Source: Candidatus Alistipes merdigallinarum (lineage in GTDB: Bacteria; Bacteroidota; Bacteroidia; Bacteroidales; Rikenellaceae). From it: DNA of 64,000 nt. The stretch is from positions 124,001-188,000 of the forward strand of contig DWXH01000019.1 in NCBI GenBank assembly GCA_019119305.1, given 5' to 3'. Below the pieces are notes generated by a model. It had not been told where the DNA came from, ran no database searches, and worked only from the letters and a program-made list of their open reading frames with translations. Positions 9,897 through 18,405 of the stretch are shown here, one piece after another; position 1 is the first letter of the stretch, and every line of letters begins with the position of its first letter. Made by a program: the position numbers and the translations under genes.

Positions 9897-11180
9897 ATGA
9901 AATATGGTAAATACGTATTGATCTTGTTTGCTCTTCTCATTTGGAGGAGTGGGCCCGCTCAGATCTTAAAAAACAATATCCGTCCGGATGTGATAGTGAT
10001 CAACCGGATGGGTGAGGTCGACTCTTTATTTGCAACGGAGGTGATTTCGAAATACTATGCGACGCTGGAAAAAGGATTCCGTCAGGTCGGTTTGCCTCGG
10101 TTCATTATTGCCGGCCGGGAGCAAAAAATGATTTTCGGTCTCGGCGGTAATGTGAGTATGCGATTGTCGTATGATTTCGATGGGATGGCTCGAAGTCTCG
10201 ATTTCGTTACTTCAACGATTCCGGTTCCTAACGTACCGACAGCTGCCCGGCAAACACAATTCGATGCTTCGACTTCGACCCTGTTTTTTAAAGCCATTGC
10301 GCGGGCCGGACGTTTGGGTAATATTGTCGGCTATATCCAGAGTAATTTTCGTGGTCAAGATAACTCTTTCGGGCTTCAGATGGCCTATATCGAGTTGGCT
10401 GGATTTTCCGTTGGCCGTCGGTTTACGACTTTCTGCGATCTGGAGGCCTCTCCCTCCACGGTAGATTATGAGGGTCCGAACAGCTATCAGACTATTTGTA
10501 ACACGATGATTCGCTATGCACGTAAGTTCAATGAACATTGGTCGATGGCCGTTGCGGCTGAGATGCCCGATGTAAGTGCGACATGGAGTTCGGAAACCGA
10601 GTCGTTACCTCAGCGGGTTCCCGATTTCCCGGTCTATTTGCAATATTCCTGGAATAACGGACAGAGCCATTTGCGTACATCTGCCGTGTTTCGTGATATG
10701 TGCTATTTTAACAGGCAGAGTCAACAGGTTCATTCCGTATTTGGGTGGGGTGTGCAGCTGAGCAGTTCTGTTCAAATCGGGAAACCGGTGACGCTTTATA
10801 TGCAGATGTTATATGGCGAAGGGATTGCTGCGTATATTCAGGATATTGCTGATACAGGTTTGGATCTTGTTCCCGATCCCAAACAGGCTAATGCCTTGCA
10901 GGCTCTTCCGATGATGGGTTGGATAGCTGGTTTGCAATGGCGATTTTCTCCTAAATTCATTTCGACTTTGGTGTATAGCGGGGTAGATGTGTTTGAAAGA
11001 AATGATTATAAAGTTGCGGATACTTACCATTTATCCCATTACTTGTCGGCCAATTTGTTTTTTAATTTGACTGGAAGTTGTCAAATAGGGGCGTCTTATC
11101 TGTATGGGTCAAGACGTAATATGGATAATGTTCAGGGACATGCCAATAGGGTACAGGCTATTGTTCAGTATAATTTTTAA
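9897..11180 (+). CDS. DcaP-like outer-membrane porin
   Basis: This protein of about 427 residues has a signal peptide (MKYGKYVLILFALLIWRSGP, then AQ). The mature part is rich in alternating hydrophobic and aromatic strands and ends in the outer-membrane signature VQAIVQYNF with a terminal Phe. The segment IIAGREQKMIFGLGGNVSMR and the run SSVQIGKPVTLYMQMLYGEG resemble the DcaP family of trimeric outer-membrane porins. Residues about 25-55 are predicted helical, as in the N-terminal region of DcaP. An in-frame ATG at 9885 would add four residues; 9897 gives the cleaner signal peptide. The substrate is unknown. The porin class is confident, the DcaP assignment less so. Confidence 0.7.
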   Translation: MKYGKYVLILFALLIWRSGPAQILKNNIRPDVIVINRMGEVDSLFATEVISKYYATLEKGFRQVGLPRFIIAGREQKMIFGLGGNVSMRLSYDFDGMARSLDFVTSTIPVPNVPTAARQTQFDASTSTLFFKAIARAGRLGNIVGYIQSNFRGQDNSFGLQMAYIELAGFSVGRRFTTFCDLEASPSTVDYEGPNSYQTICNTMIRYARKFNEHWSMAVAAEMPDVSATWSSETESLPQRVPDFPVYLQYSWNNGQSHLRTSAVFRDMCYFNRQSQQVHSVFGWGVQLSSSVQIGKPVTLYMQMLYGEGIAAYIQDIADTGLDLVPDPKQANALQALPMMGWIAGLQWRFSPKFISTLVYSGVDVFERNDYKVADTYHLSHYLSANLFFNLTGSCQIGASYLYGSRRNMDNVQGHANRVQAIVQYNF

Positions 11181-11189
11181 TAAAATATA

Positions 11190-11236
11190 AAGAAAAGGGA
11201 GGTGGATGTTTATACATCCACCTCCCTTTTCTTTAT
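11190..11236. terminator. Bidirectional terminator between convergent genes
   Basis: AAAGAAAAGGGAGGTGGATG and its exact complement flank a 6-base loop, giving about 20 bp including the A/T tails. It sits between the convergent porin gene (ends 11180) and the Fn3 lipoprotein gene (ends 11277) and works for both strands. Confidence 0.9.
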
Positions 11237-11276
11237 TGAGTGTCGTCAGCAAAGTCGACACCCTTATATATTACTC

Positions 11277-13037
11277 TTATTTGCGGAACCGTACGTCTCG
11301 GAGATACAATTCGGTTGTACCGTCACTAATTTGGTCGAAGTCGAAACGCATATTTCCACCAGCACTCAAACTTCCGCCTGCATTGGTTACTTTTTCTTTT
11401 GCAGCATTGATGTCGAATTCCACTTCGATCCAATCGTTCGATGCGTTGAATTTATATTCATATTCTTGACCACCAACAATATTGTAATACAATGTCAATG
11501 AGAAGTTCTTAGCACACTTGTATTTTATAATCAATTTGTTGTATCCACTCAAATCGTCTGTACGTTTGGTGTTGATCTGTGGGTCTCCTGCACCATTATC
11601 AGCAACATACTTATAGGTAAGTCCGTCGGTATAGCTGTACATCTCTGTAAGGTCTGTCAATGTAGCTGCTGAACCACTCGTGAAAGTTAAGAACATGTCG
11701 CTTGCCAATGAAGCTTCGCTGTCATTCCGTGAACGGATATAGAAATCAGCGAACGAAATCTCGGTTCCGGCTTTATCACCGAGGAACAATTCAATAGACG
11801 ATATTTCTGTCCACGAATTCTTGCTGATCAACATACCCAAGTCGAACGAATAATCCGTCCAATCGGAAGCTGCACTCAATGATGCGATCTTGTATGATGT
11901 TGCACCTCCGTTAACGGCAAGATTCAAATCGACAGCTGCGCTGCTCTTATAGTTGAAATGCAGAACAAAGTTCGTTGTGGCTTCTGTCAGCACGTTGGTC
12001 TTGAACGATGGTGCTGTTCCTGTCGTCGTAACGGTAAATTCACCAGAAGGACCACTATAGCCAGCTGTGGTGTATTCCAAATCTTTGTAGGTGTCGATTT
12101 TGAAATAACCCTCAATGAATGCACTTGGGTCGACTACTGCTGAAATAGTGACTGAATATTCTATTTCATTCATTACAAGGATAATAGATTTCGGTGAATT
12201 CAAATCCAATGTAACACGACCTGAACCCTCTTTTCCTTCGTACGAAACTCCATTAGCCATGGTAAATGATACTTCTACCGCAGAAAAATCTTCTGCTTCG
12301 ATGTATGTCAGGTCATATGCAATATTTTCAGCGTCAAATTTAACGTTTGCAACATTTTTCGCGGTAATAGAAGTAATCAGATCTGAAGGGGTAACCGTAA
12401 CATCTTCTTCGCTGGTCATCTCAACTTCGGTGTCGTATACCGCAGTTACTGTGATTGCATAAGTTTTTCCGTTGGTCAAGCCATCGAGAGTTGCCGATGT
12501 TGCTTCCGGATCTTCTACTTCCGTGGTTACGACTTCTTCACCGGCAGTTCCTGTAACGATATATTTCGTTACATTTGCTCCATCGACTTTATCCAAAGGC
12601 AGCCAGTTGACAAATGCAGCTTGGAAACTGGGGGTAACCGTGATGTAATCCGGAATTTCGTAATCGATCAAAGAGGCACTCGGGGTGATTCTTTTGATCA
12701 AAGCCGAAGATTTTTCTCCGTTTTGGTAGACTGCCACAACGGTAAACGTATATTGTTTCTCGTTGGTCAGGCCTGATATGGTTGCGGATGTAATACCGGC
12801 TTCAACCGTTGCACTGCCTCCATTATCTTCCGGGGTCCACGTAACCAGATACTCTTTGAGAAAGTTGGAGTTAGGAGCTGTCCAACTCAATGTTACCTTC
12901 TCATAGCCGGTATGCGATTGAAGTTTAGTAGGAGGAAGCGTTACATAACTGTTTCCTTCGTCGTCATCCTTACACGAAGTGAGGAACAACGCAGGAATCA
13001 GTAATAATAACGTACTGATTTTGAACAGTTTTTTCAT
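11277..13037 (-). CDS. Fibronectin type III lipoprotein with C-terminal beta-sandwich domains
   Basis: This 586-residue lipoprotein has the signal sequence MKKLFKISTLLLLIPALFLT and lipobox LTSC, followed by KDDDEG, the Bacteroidota surface-export type of acidic tail. Two Fn3 domains follow: residues about 37-120 (KVTLSWTAPNSNFLKEYLVT) and about 125-220 (ATSATLDGLTNGKTYAITVT). Residues about 222-305 look like the DUF5018-type beta module seen in other Bacteroidota lipoproteins. Two jelly-roll-like segments follow at about 310-450 (VLHFNYKSSAAVDLNLAVNG) and 450-586, ending LYLRDVRFRK. The architecture suggests a surface glycan-binding or adhesin role; no catalytic motif is seen. It is monocistronic, with a terminator at 11190-11236. 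Confidence 0.75.
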   Translation of the reverse strand: MKKLFKISTLLLLIPALFLTSCKDDDEGNSYVTLPPTKLQSHTGYEKVTLSWTAPNSNFLKEYLVTWTPEDNGGSATVEAGITSATISGLTNEKQYTFTVVAVYQNGEKSSALIKRITPSASLIDYEIPDYITVTPSFQAAFVNWLPLDKVDGANVTKYIVTGTAGEEVVTTEVEDPEATSATLDGLTNGKTYAITVTAVYDTEVEMTSEEDVTVTPSDLITSITAKNVANVKFDAENIAYDLTYIEAEDFSAVEVSFTMANGVSYEGKEGSGRVTLDLNSPKSIILVMNEIEYSVTISAVVDPSAFIEGYFKIDTYKDLEYTTAGYSGPSGEFTVTTTGTAPSFKTNVLTEATTNFVLHFNYKSSAAVDLNLAVNGGATSYKIASLSAASDWTDYSFDLGMLISKNSWTEISSIELFLGDKAGTEISFADFYIRSRNDSEASLASDMFLTFTSGSAATLTDLTEMYSYTDGLTYKYVADNGAGDPQINTKRTDDLSGYNKLIIKYKCAKNFSLTLYYNIVGGQEYEYKFNASNDWIEVEFDINAAKEKVTNAGGSLSAGGNMRFDFDQISDGTTELYLRDVRFRK

Positions 13038-13338
13038 AAATTGGAAGTTTTAAATTAAACAAAGCTATTAATGATATGTAGTTTCTTTTTTACGTTTGGG
13101 TATAAAACCCACTAAATTATATTGGCTAAGATAGTACAAAATTTAATCGAGTGCAAAATAATCGACCGAAAAAATCGTTTATTGAGTTAATTTTTTGTTC
13201 GGTTCGATCTTCTTTATTCGAGGAAATATGCTTATGATATTTATTTATAAATAGTTATGTAATTCAGTGTGAGTAAAGTGGATTTTTTTGTTTTGAAAAT
13301 TGATACCGCTGTTTTTATGGTCTTTCGAGAGCTTGTTG
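13038..13338. other. Intergenic stretch, no gene seen
   Basis: This AT-rich 301-base gap lies upstream of the Fn3 lipoprotein and downstream of the ClC gene, both on the minus strand. On the minus strand TAGCTTTG, about 30 bases before the Fn3 start, resembles a -7 box, but no TTTG is correctly spaced. I see no convincing ORF, RNA or hairpin. Confidence 0.5.
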
Positions 13339-15126
13339 TCACTCTTCGCTGATGGCCAACAACTGTTCACGATAGGCGGCCAGAATCCTTGATTTCGAAA
13401 TGAATCCGAGATATTTGCGTTCCGATGTAACAACAGGAAGCATCCACGCTTTTGACTCCTCGAATGCATTCAATACGCTGCCGATCTGTTCGTTTTGATA
13501 GATCAGGTCGGGAGGATCGATCATATACGTGTCGATTTTTGTATTGTATTTTTCCGGGGAAAACATGTCGGCTCGCAAATCATCTAATTGGACGACACCT
13601 AAAAGGGTACCGTCGCGACTGACGACCGGAAAAATATTCCGATGAACCGTTGCAATCAATCGTACGACGTCGCCTAAAGTCGTGTCAAGTGAAATTTTGT
13701 AGAAGTCGGTTTCCATCAGAGATGGAAGATTTAAAAATACGAGGACCGATTTGTCTTTGTTGTGTGTGAGCAGTTCGCCGCTTTGAGAAAGTTTTTTCGT
13801 ATAGATCGAGTATGGTTCGAGGTAGTATCCTACGGCAAAGGAGAGTGCAGATACCAGCATCAACGGGACGAACAACGCGTATCCATTGGTCAGCTCGGCA
13901 ATGAGGAAGATCGAGGTTAAAGGTGCGTTCATAATCCCCGACATGACGCCGGCCATTCCAACCAATGTGAAAGGAATGATCGGCAGATCGAGACCGAAAA
14001 AGTAGTTCAGCATATAGACCATTGTCGCACCCGTGAAGGCCCCGACAAATAGCGACGGGGCAAACGATCCTCCGACTCCTCCGGCTCCGTTCGTGGCCGA
14101 CATGGCGACGACTTTGAAGAAAAGTGTGGCCAACAGATACAGCATGACGATCCATCCAACGTTCCGGTAACGGAAAAACAGGGAATTATTGAATAATGCA
14201 TCGATGTTGCCGTGCATCAGATCGACCAATGAATCATATCCCTCCCCATATAAAGGAGGGAAGAGGAATATCAAAACTCCGATGACGATACCGCCGGCAA
14301 TCCATTTGCCCGACATGCTCTTTATACGGCTGAATACGCCTAAAATCAGGGTGTTGATTTTTGTGAAATAGTAGGACATCAATCCGCAGATCAGTCCTAA
14401 TAGAACATAAAACGGAAGGTGTTTTAGTTCGAATATGTGTTTTATGTCGAGGTTGAAGACCGGGTCGAATCCATTGAGAAAAAACATCAGTGTCGTTGCG
14501 GTGACCGTAGAGATCAGCAGTGGGATGATCGATGATACCGTAATGTCGAGCATTAGGATTTCCAGGACGAAAACGACTCCGGTAATGGGGGCTTTGAATA
14601 CGGCCGAGAGCGCTGCAGCTGCTCCGCAACAGAGTAGTAGCGTGATGTTTTTGTAGTTGAGCCGCATGAACCGTCCGATGTTCGATCCGACGGCGGCTCC
14701 CGTGTAGACGATCGGAGCCTCGGGACCAACTGATCCACCGAATCCGATGGTTGCAGAGCTGGCGATGATCGACGAATAGCAGTTGTGCGGTTTGATGCGC
14801 GATCCTTTCTTGCTCATGGCATAGAGGACACGAGTAACCCCTTCGTTGATGTTGTCGCGGACGATGTATCGGACGAAAAGTGTTGCAATGATGATCCCGA
14901 TGATCGGATAGAAAAGGTAAAAAATGCTGGCCGAATCAATCGCGAACCAACTGGTCAGAACATAACGGAAAAAAGCCAGAATCCGTTCGAATACAAACGT
15001 GGCAAATCCGGCCGTCAGTCCGACAACGATCGACAGCAGAATCATTAACTGCTTGTCGGTTAATCGCTTGGTGGCGATAATCAGATAACGGTACAGAATT
15101 GCAGTTTTTGTTCCCAGTCGAGACAT
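13339..15126 (-). CDS. ClC-type chloride channel/antiporter with C-terminal CBS pair
   Basis: This 595-residue membrane protein has about ten membrane segments, then two CBS domains at about residues 455-590. The selectivity and gating region GFGGSVGPEAPIVYTGAAVG aligns with GSxGREGP of E. coli ClC, so the gating glutamate is kept. GGVGGSFAPSLFVGA matches the second conserved ClC motif. CBS domains usually bind adenine nucleotides and tune transport. The family includes Cl- channels and Cl-/H+ antiporters; which one this is cannot be told. Its start lies 51 bases before the 3' end of trpS, which is upstream on the same strand, so co-transcription is possible. Confidence 0.92.
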   Translation of the reverse strand: MSRLGTKTAILYRYLIIATKRLTDKQLMILLSIVVGLTAGFATFVFERILAFFRYVLTSWFAIDSASIFYLFYPIIGIIIATLFVRYIVRDNINEGVTRVLYAMSKKGSRIKPHNCYSSIIASSATIGFGGSVGPEAPIVYTGAAVGSNIGRFMRLNYKNITLLLCCGAAAALSAVFKAPITGVVFVLEILMLDITVSSIIPLLISTVTATTLMFFLNGFDPVFNLDIKHIFELKHLPFYVLLGLICGLMSYYFTKINTLILGVFSRIKSMSGKWIAGGIVIGVLIFLFPPLYGEGYDSLVDLMHGNIDALFNNSLFFRYRNVGWIVMLYLLATLFFKVVAMSATNGAGGVGGSFAPSLFVGAFTGATMVYMLNYFFGLDLPIIPFTLVGMAGVMSGIMNAPLTSIFLIAELTNGYALFVPLMLVSALSFAVGYYLEPYSIYTKKLSQSGELLTHNKDKSVLVFLNLPSLMETDFYKISLDTTLGDVVRLIATVHRNIFPVVSRDGTLLGVVQLDDLRADMFSPEKYNTKIDTYMIDPPDLIYQNEQIGSVLNAFEESKAWMLPVVTSERKYLGFISKSRILAAYREQLLAISEE

Positions 15127-15177
15127 GTTGTCTGTGATATGGCGCGTTTGTAATTGGTACGACTCCGATAAAATCGG

Positions 15178-16167
15178 TTAAAACGGCTTTATACCCATGA
15201 TCCGGCGAACTTCTGCGAGCGTAGCATCTGAACTTTCACGAGCCTTTTCCGCCCCTTGTTTCAGTACGCGAGATAGATAAACCTCGTCGTTTATGATATC
15301 TTGAATCCGTTCCCGGATCGGAGCGATAACTCCGATGATGTCCTCTGCGAGCTGCTTTTTCAAATCCCCGTAACGAATTTCGCAACGGTTCCATAGCTCG
15401 GTAAAATGTGCCACCGTATCTGCCGATGAGACGGCCTTCATAATGGTGAAAAGGTTGGCGATTACCTCCGGCATAGGACTGTCCGGAGCGGTTGGTCCCG
15501 AATCGGTTACGGCTTTCATGACTTTTTTGCGGATTGCCGCATCACTGTCTGTTAGAAAGATTCCGTTGCCTTCCGATTTGCCCATCTTTCCCGAACCGTC
15601 CAGGCCGGGTATTTTGATCAGTTCGCCTCCGAACGTGTAAGGCTGGCATTCTGGAAAGAAATCTACCTGATAAAGCTGGTTGAATCGGCGGGCGAACCGT
15701 CGGGTCAATTCCAAATGTTGTTCCTGGTCTTTGCCGACAGGGACTCTCGTCGCACGATGCTGCAATATGTCGGCCGCCATGAGGACCGGATAGCTCAATA
15801 GCCCGATGTTGACGTTATTGGGTTGTTTCCTGATTTTATCTTTAAATGATGTCGTACGTTCCAGCTCTCCTACGTATGCATGCATGCTGAGTAACAGGGA
15901 GAGTTCGGCAACTTCGGGTACATCGCTTTGTACGTAGATTGTTGCAACATTCGGGTCGAGTCCTGCGGCCAAATATTCTGACAGTACGTTTTTTACGTTG
16001 ACGTGGAGCATCTTGGGATCGGGATGCGTAGTCAGTGAATGGTAGTCGGCGATGAAGAAAAAACACCGCTCCTCATGCTGCATTTTAACGAAGTTTTTCA
16101 ATGCACCGAAATAATTGCCTAAATGCAGATTGCCTGTCGATCGGATTCCGCTAAGAACTGTTTCCAT
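15178..16167 (-). CDS. trpS: Tryptophanyl-tRNA synthetase
   Basis: This 329-residue class I aminoacyl-tRNA synthetase charges tRNA-Trp. The HIGH-type signature is GNLHLGNYFGAL near residue 14, and the KMSKS-type loop is GKMGKSEGN near 194. The ending VRRIMGIKPF and the total length are normal for the bacterial enzyme. It is upstream of the ClC gene on the same strand. On the minus strand a TAGATTTG (about 40 bases upstream) is a possible -7 box. Confidence 0.96.
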   Translation of the reverse strand: METVLSGIRSTGNLHLGNYFGALKNFVKMQHEERCFFFIADYHSLTTHPDPKMLHVNVKNVLSEYLAAGLDPNVATIYVQSDVPEVAELSLLLSMHAYVGELERTTSFKDKIRKQPNNVNIGLLSYPVLMAADILQHRATRVPVGKDQEQHLELTRRFARRFNQLYQVDFFPECQPYTFGGELIKIPGLDGSGKMGKSEGNGIFLTDSDAAIRKKVMKAVTDSGPTAPDSPMPEVIANLFTIMKAVSSADTVAHFTELWNRCEIRYGDLKKQLAEDIIGVIAPIRERIQDIINDEVYLSRVLKQGAEKARESSDATLAEVRRIMGIKPF

Positions 16168-16263
16168 AAGTGGTTACAAAAGTCGCTTAAATATGATTTG
16201 TTTTAATAATTTGCAAATCTACAAAAATTACGTTAAAAAATTATATGGGAATTATTAAAATGG

Positions 16264-16304
16264 AATACACCCCTGCTCCTTCACTGAAAGAGCAGGGGTG
16301 TATT
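16264..16304 (-). terminator. Hairpin after the BACON/LamG lipoprotein gene
   Basis: AATACACCCCTGCTC (16264-16278) and its exact complement (16290-16304) form a 15-bp stem with an 11-base loop, 48 bases past the stop of the minus-strand gene at 16352. There is no strong U-run, so it may act as an RNA end or 3' stabiliser rather than a canonical terminator. Confidence 0.65.
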
Positions 16305-16351
16305 TAGGGAATGAGACTAAGTTGGATAGAATCTAATTCCGGTCGATCGCT

Positions 16352-18250
16352 CTATTCGTTGATTCTATCGTACAAAGCTGCCACTTGTTTGTCGGAGAGA
16401 GCCTTATCATAGATACGGGCGATGCCGATGTCTCCTACCCAGCAGTTTTCTGTACCGGTTTCGCTCGACGGGTCACCTCCGATGCAGAACCAATGACATG
16501 CGTCGGTGCTTGGGAATGAGAAATCTCCGCTGGCGTCAGCTTCGCCCTTCAGTTCTCCATCGATGTAAATATATGCTTTGCCTGCATCCTTATTCCATAC
16601 GCCGACAACATGATAGTAAACGCCCTTTTGGGGAACGACACCACTGTAGCACCATTTCCATCCTCCGATGTTAGGTAAGAAGGTGAATTCATTGGTCTCT
16701 TTACTCAATAAGAAGCCTGTGCCTCCGCTTTGCATCGAACTGAACATTTTTACTTCTGAGCCGATTTTCAGATCGGAGTTGAGCATGATCAGCATCTCCA
16801 TCGTATGACCGTCGGCCAAAGCGTTCTTGAATTCGTTGTCGTTTTTGTAATCAACCTTGAGGAAACCGTCTGAAATGCTGGTAGCCAGTTCAGCAGGTGC
16901 GAATCGGCCTGCATAACGTTTATAGGATTCGAGATAAACCGTGCTGAAGTTTGGACCCTCGAATGTCTCGACATTTCTCTGCATCGGAGATACGTCGGTT
17001 CCCGTACCGTCTTCAAGGAACTGAACATCCAACAAGTCGGCAATCAACCCATTTTGACTGATCGTAACGACTTGTTCAAAATCGGGATCGTCTGCAGGTG
17101 TCGTAAAGGTTACGGTTGCTTCCTGCAGGTCTGGAGTCAAATTGGCATCTGCTGTTAAAGTGATGCTTGTTTCTGTCCGTTCTTTTTCGGTTAACCATTC
17201 ACTATTATCTCCGGAAATTACAGCATCCCATGAGGATGCATTGGTGCCGACAACCAGTTTGAGATTCCCGCCTTCCATGGATATTTCATAAGGTGCTTCG
17301 GGGGTGAGGTCCATGTAAATCGCCTCTTTCGCATTTTGTTTGATGGTAACGGATTCTTCGATTTCGGGATACTCTTTAGAGGTGAACGTGACGGTTGCTG
17401 TTTGTTCGACCTCATCGGGATTTGCAGCTGCGGTGAACGTGATACTTGTTTCTGTCCGTTCTTTTTCGGTCAGCCATCCGCTGTTTTCTCCTGAAATGGC
17501 TGCATCCCAATCAGTGATGTTGGTGTTGATATTCAATGTGAGATCACCACCACCCATAGGAATATTTGCAGGAGTCTCCGGTTCGATTACCAAAAATGCC
17601 GCATTTTGAGCCTCTTGAATGATTTCGACCTCTTGAGTAAGATTCGGGTCTGAAGCAAGAGTAAATACGACTTTTGCGATCAATTCGGTTGCGGATGTGC
17701 TTTTTACTGCAGTGAATGTGATACTTGTTTCGGTCCGTTCTTTCTCGGTCAACCAAGCACTGTTTTCTCCGGTGATTTCGGCATCCCACGCTCCGGCATT
17801 CGAGCTGACGGTTAAGACAACGTCACCACCATCTGCCGGAATGGTGTCCGGTTGTGCTGGATCGACATTCAGGTATACTGCAGCCGGATTTTGTATGATA
17901 GTAAGCGAATGCAGTTTTGTGTCACCAGAATAGAATGTGAGCATGGCCTGAAGTCGGGAGGTCTGTTCGTTAGCCGGTGCACTAACCTTGATGGTTGCAT
18001 CACCAGTCCCTTCTAATGGAGATACCGTGAGCCAGTTGGCAGTTGCCGGTTTGTCGATTCTCCACGAAGCATTGGAACTGATGGTGAAATCCTGAGAATA
18101 GGCGGTAGCCTCAATGGTGATGGATGTAGGGTTTTTCCCTGCAGGAGTGGTAATTGAGATGAACGGATCACTTTGTGTGTCGTCCTTGTCGCATGATACG
18201 CAGAGTATCGTCATGGCGACAGTGGCCAATAGGGTTAGATGTCTGTTCAT
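16352..18250 (-). CDS. BACON-repeat lipoprotein with C-terminal LamG-like domain
   Basis: This 632-residue protein has the signal MNRHLTLLATVAMTILCVSC followed by DKDDTQSD, a lipoprotein with an acidic post-cysteine tail suggesting surface display. Four BACON domains occupy about residues 30-400. The first carries WLTVSPLEGTGDATIKVSAP; the next three each carry the near-identical WLTEKERTETSIT. The last about 225 residues form a LamG/concanavalin-like lectin fold (GWKWCYSGVVPQKGVYYHVV, ARIYDKALSDKQVAALYD). BACON domains are thought to bind carbohydrate or mucin; no catalytic domain is present. It lies directly downstream of the related BACON-LamG-GDPD gene (start 20778), 155 bases away, and appears to be its paralogue without the enzyme. 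Confidence 0.82.
   Translation of the reverse strand: MNRHLTLLATVAMTILCVSCDKDDTQSDPFISITTPAGKNPTSITIEATAYSQDFTISSNASWRIDKPATANWLTVSPLEGTGDATIKVSAPANEQTSRLQAMLTFYSGDTKLHSLTIIQNPAAVYLNVDPAQPDTIPADGGDVVLTVSSNAGAWDAEITGENSAWLTEKERTETSITFTAVKSTSATELIAKVVFTLASDPNLTQEVEIIQEAQNAAFLVIEPETPANIPMGGGDLTLNINTNITDWDAAISGENSGWLTEKERTETSITFTAAANPDEVEQTATVTFTSKEYPEIEESVTIKQNAKEAIYMDLTPEAPYEISMEGGNLKLVVGTNASSWDAVISGDNSEWLTEKERTETSITLTADANLTPDLQEATVTFTTPADDPDFEQVVTISQNGLIADLLDVQFLEDGTGTDVSPMQRNVETFEGPNFSTVYLESYKRYAGRFAPAELATSISDGFLKVDYKNDNEFKNALADGHTMEMLIMLNSDLKIGSEVKMFSSMQSGGTGFLLSKETNEFTFLPNIGGWKWCYSGVVPQKGVYYHVVGVWNKDAGKAYIYIDGELKGEADASGDFSFPSTDACHWFCIGGDPSSETGTENCWVGDIGIARIYDKALSDKQVAALYDRINE
17161..17805 (-). 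repeat. Three in-frame repeats with a 93-codon period
   Basis: Near-identical DNA blocks encoding WLTEKERTETSIT and flanking residues begin at 17161, 17440 and 17719, exactly 279 bases (93 codons) apart. They correspond to BACON domains 2-4 of the lipoprotein. The conservation is strongest over about 85 bases per unit. Confidence 0.85.
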
Positions 18251-18346
18251 AGCTTAAGTAGTTAAAAAGGTTATGAAAAAATAAAGGTTTTTGTTTAGGT
18301 GTAATAAAAAGTGGATTAATTGTGAAAATAGATTGGAATTAACGGT

Positions 18347-18389
18347 ATTCTGCATACAGAAGGATTTTTGTGACTTCTGTATGCAGAAT
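18347..18389. terminator. Hairpin between the two BACON genes
   Basis: ATTCTGCATACAGAAG (18347-18362) and its exact complement (18374-18389) form a 16-bp stem with an 11-base loop, 16 bases beyond the stop of the minus-strand gene ending at 18406. The U-run is on the plus side, so on the minus strand it would be a weak terminator or a processing/stability element between co-transcribed genes. Confidence 0.65.
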
Positions 18390-18405
18390 TTTTCAAAAAC
18401 ATGGT

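Noticed and set aside
18347..18389. Hairpin between the BACON genes as a riboswitch
   Set aside because: It is a single perfect stem with no conserved junction or expression platform; a 3'-end or processing hairpin is enough.
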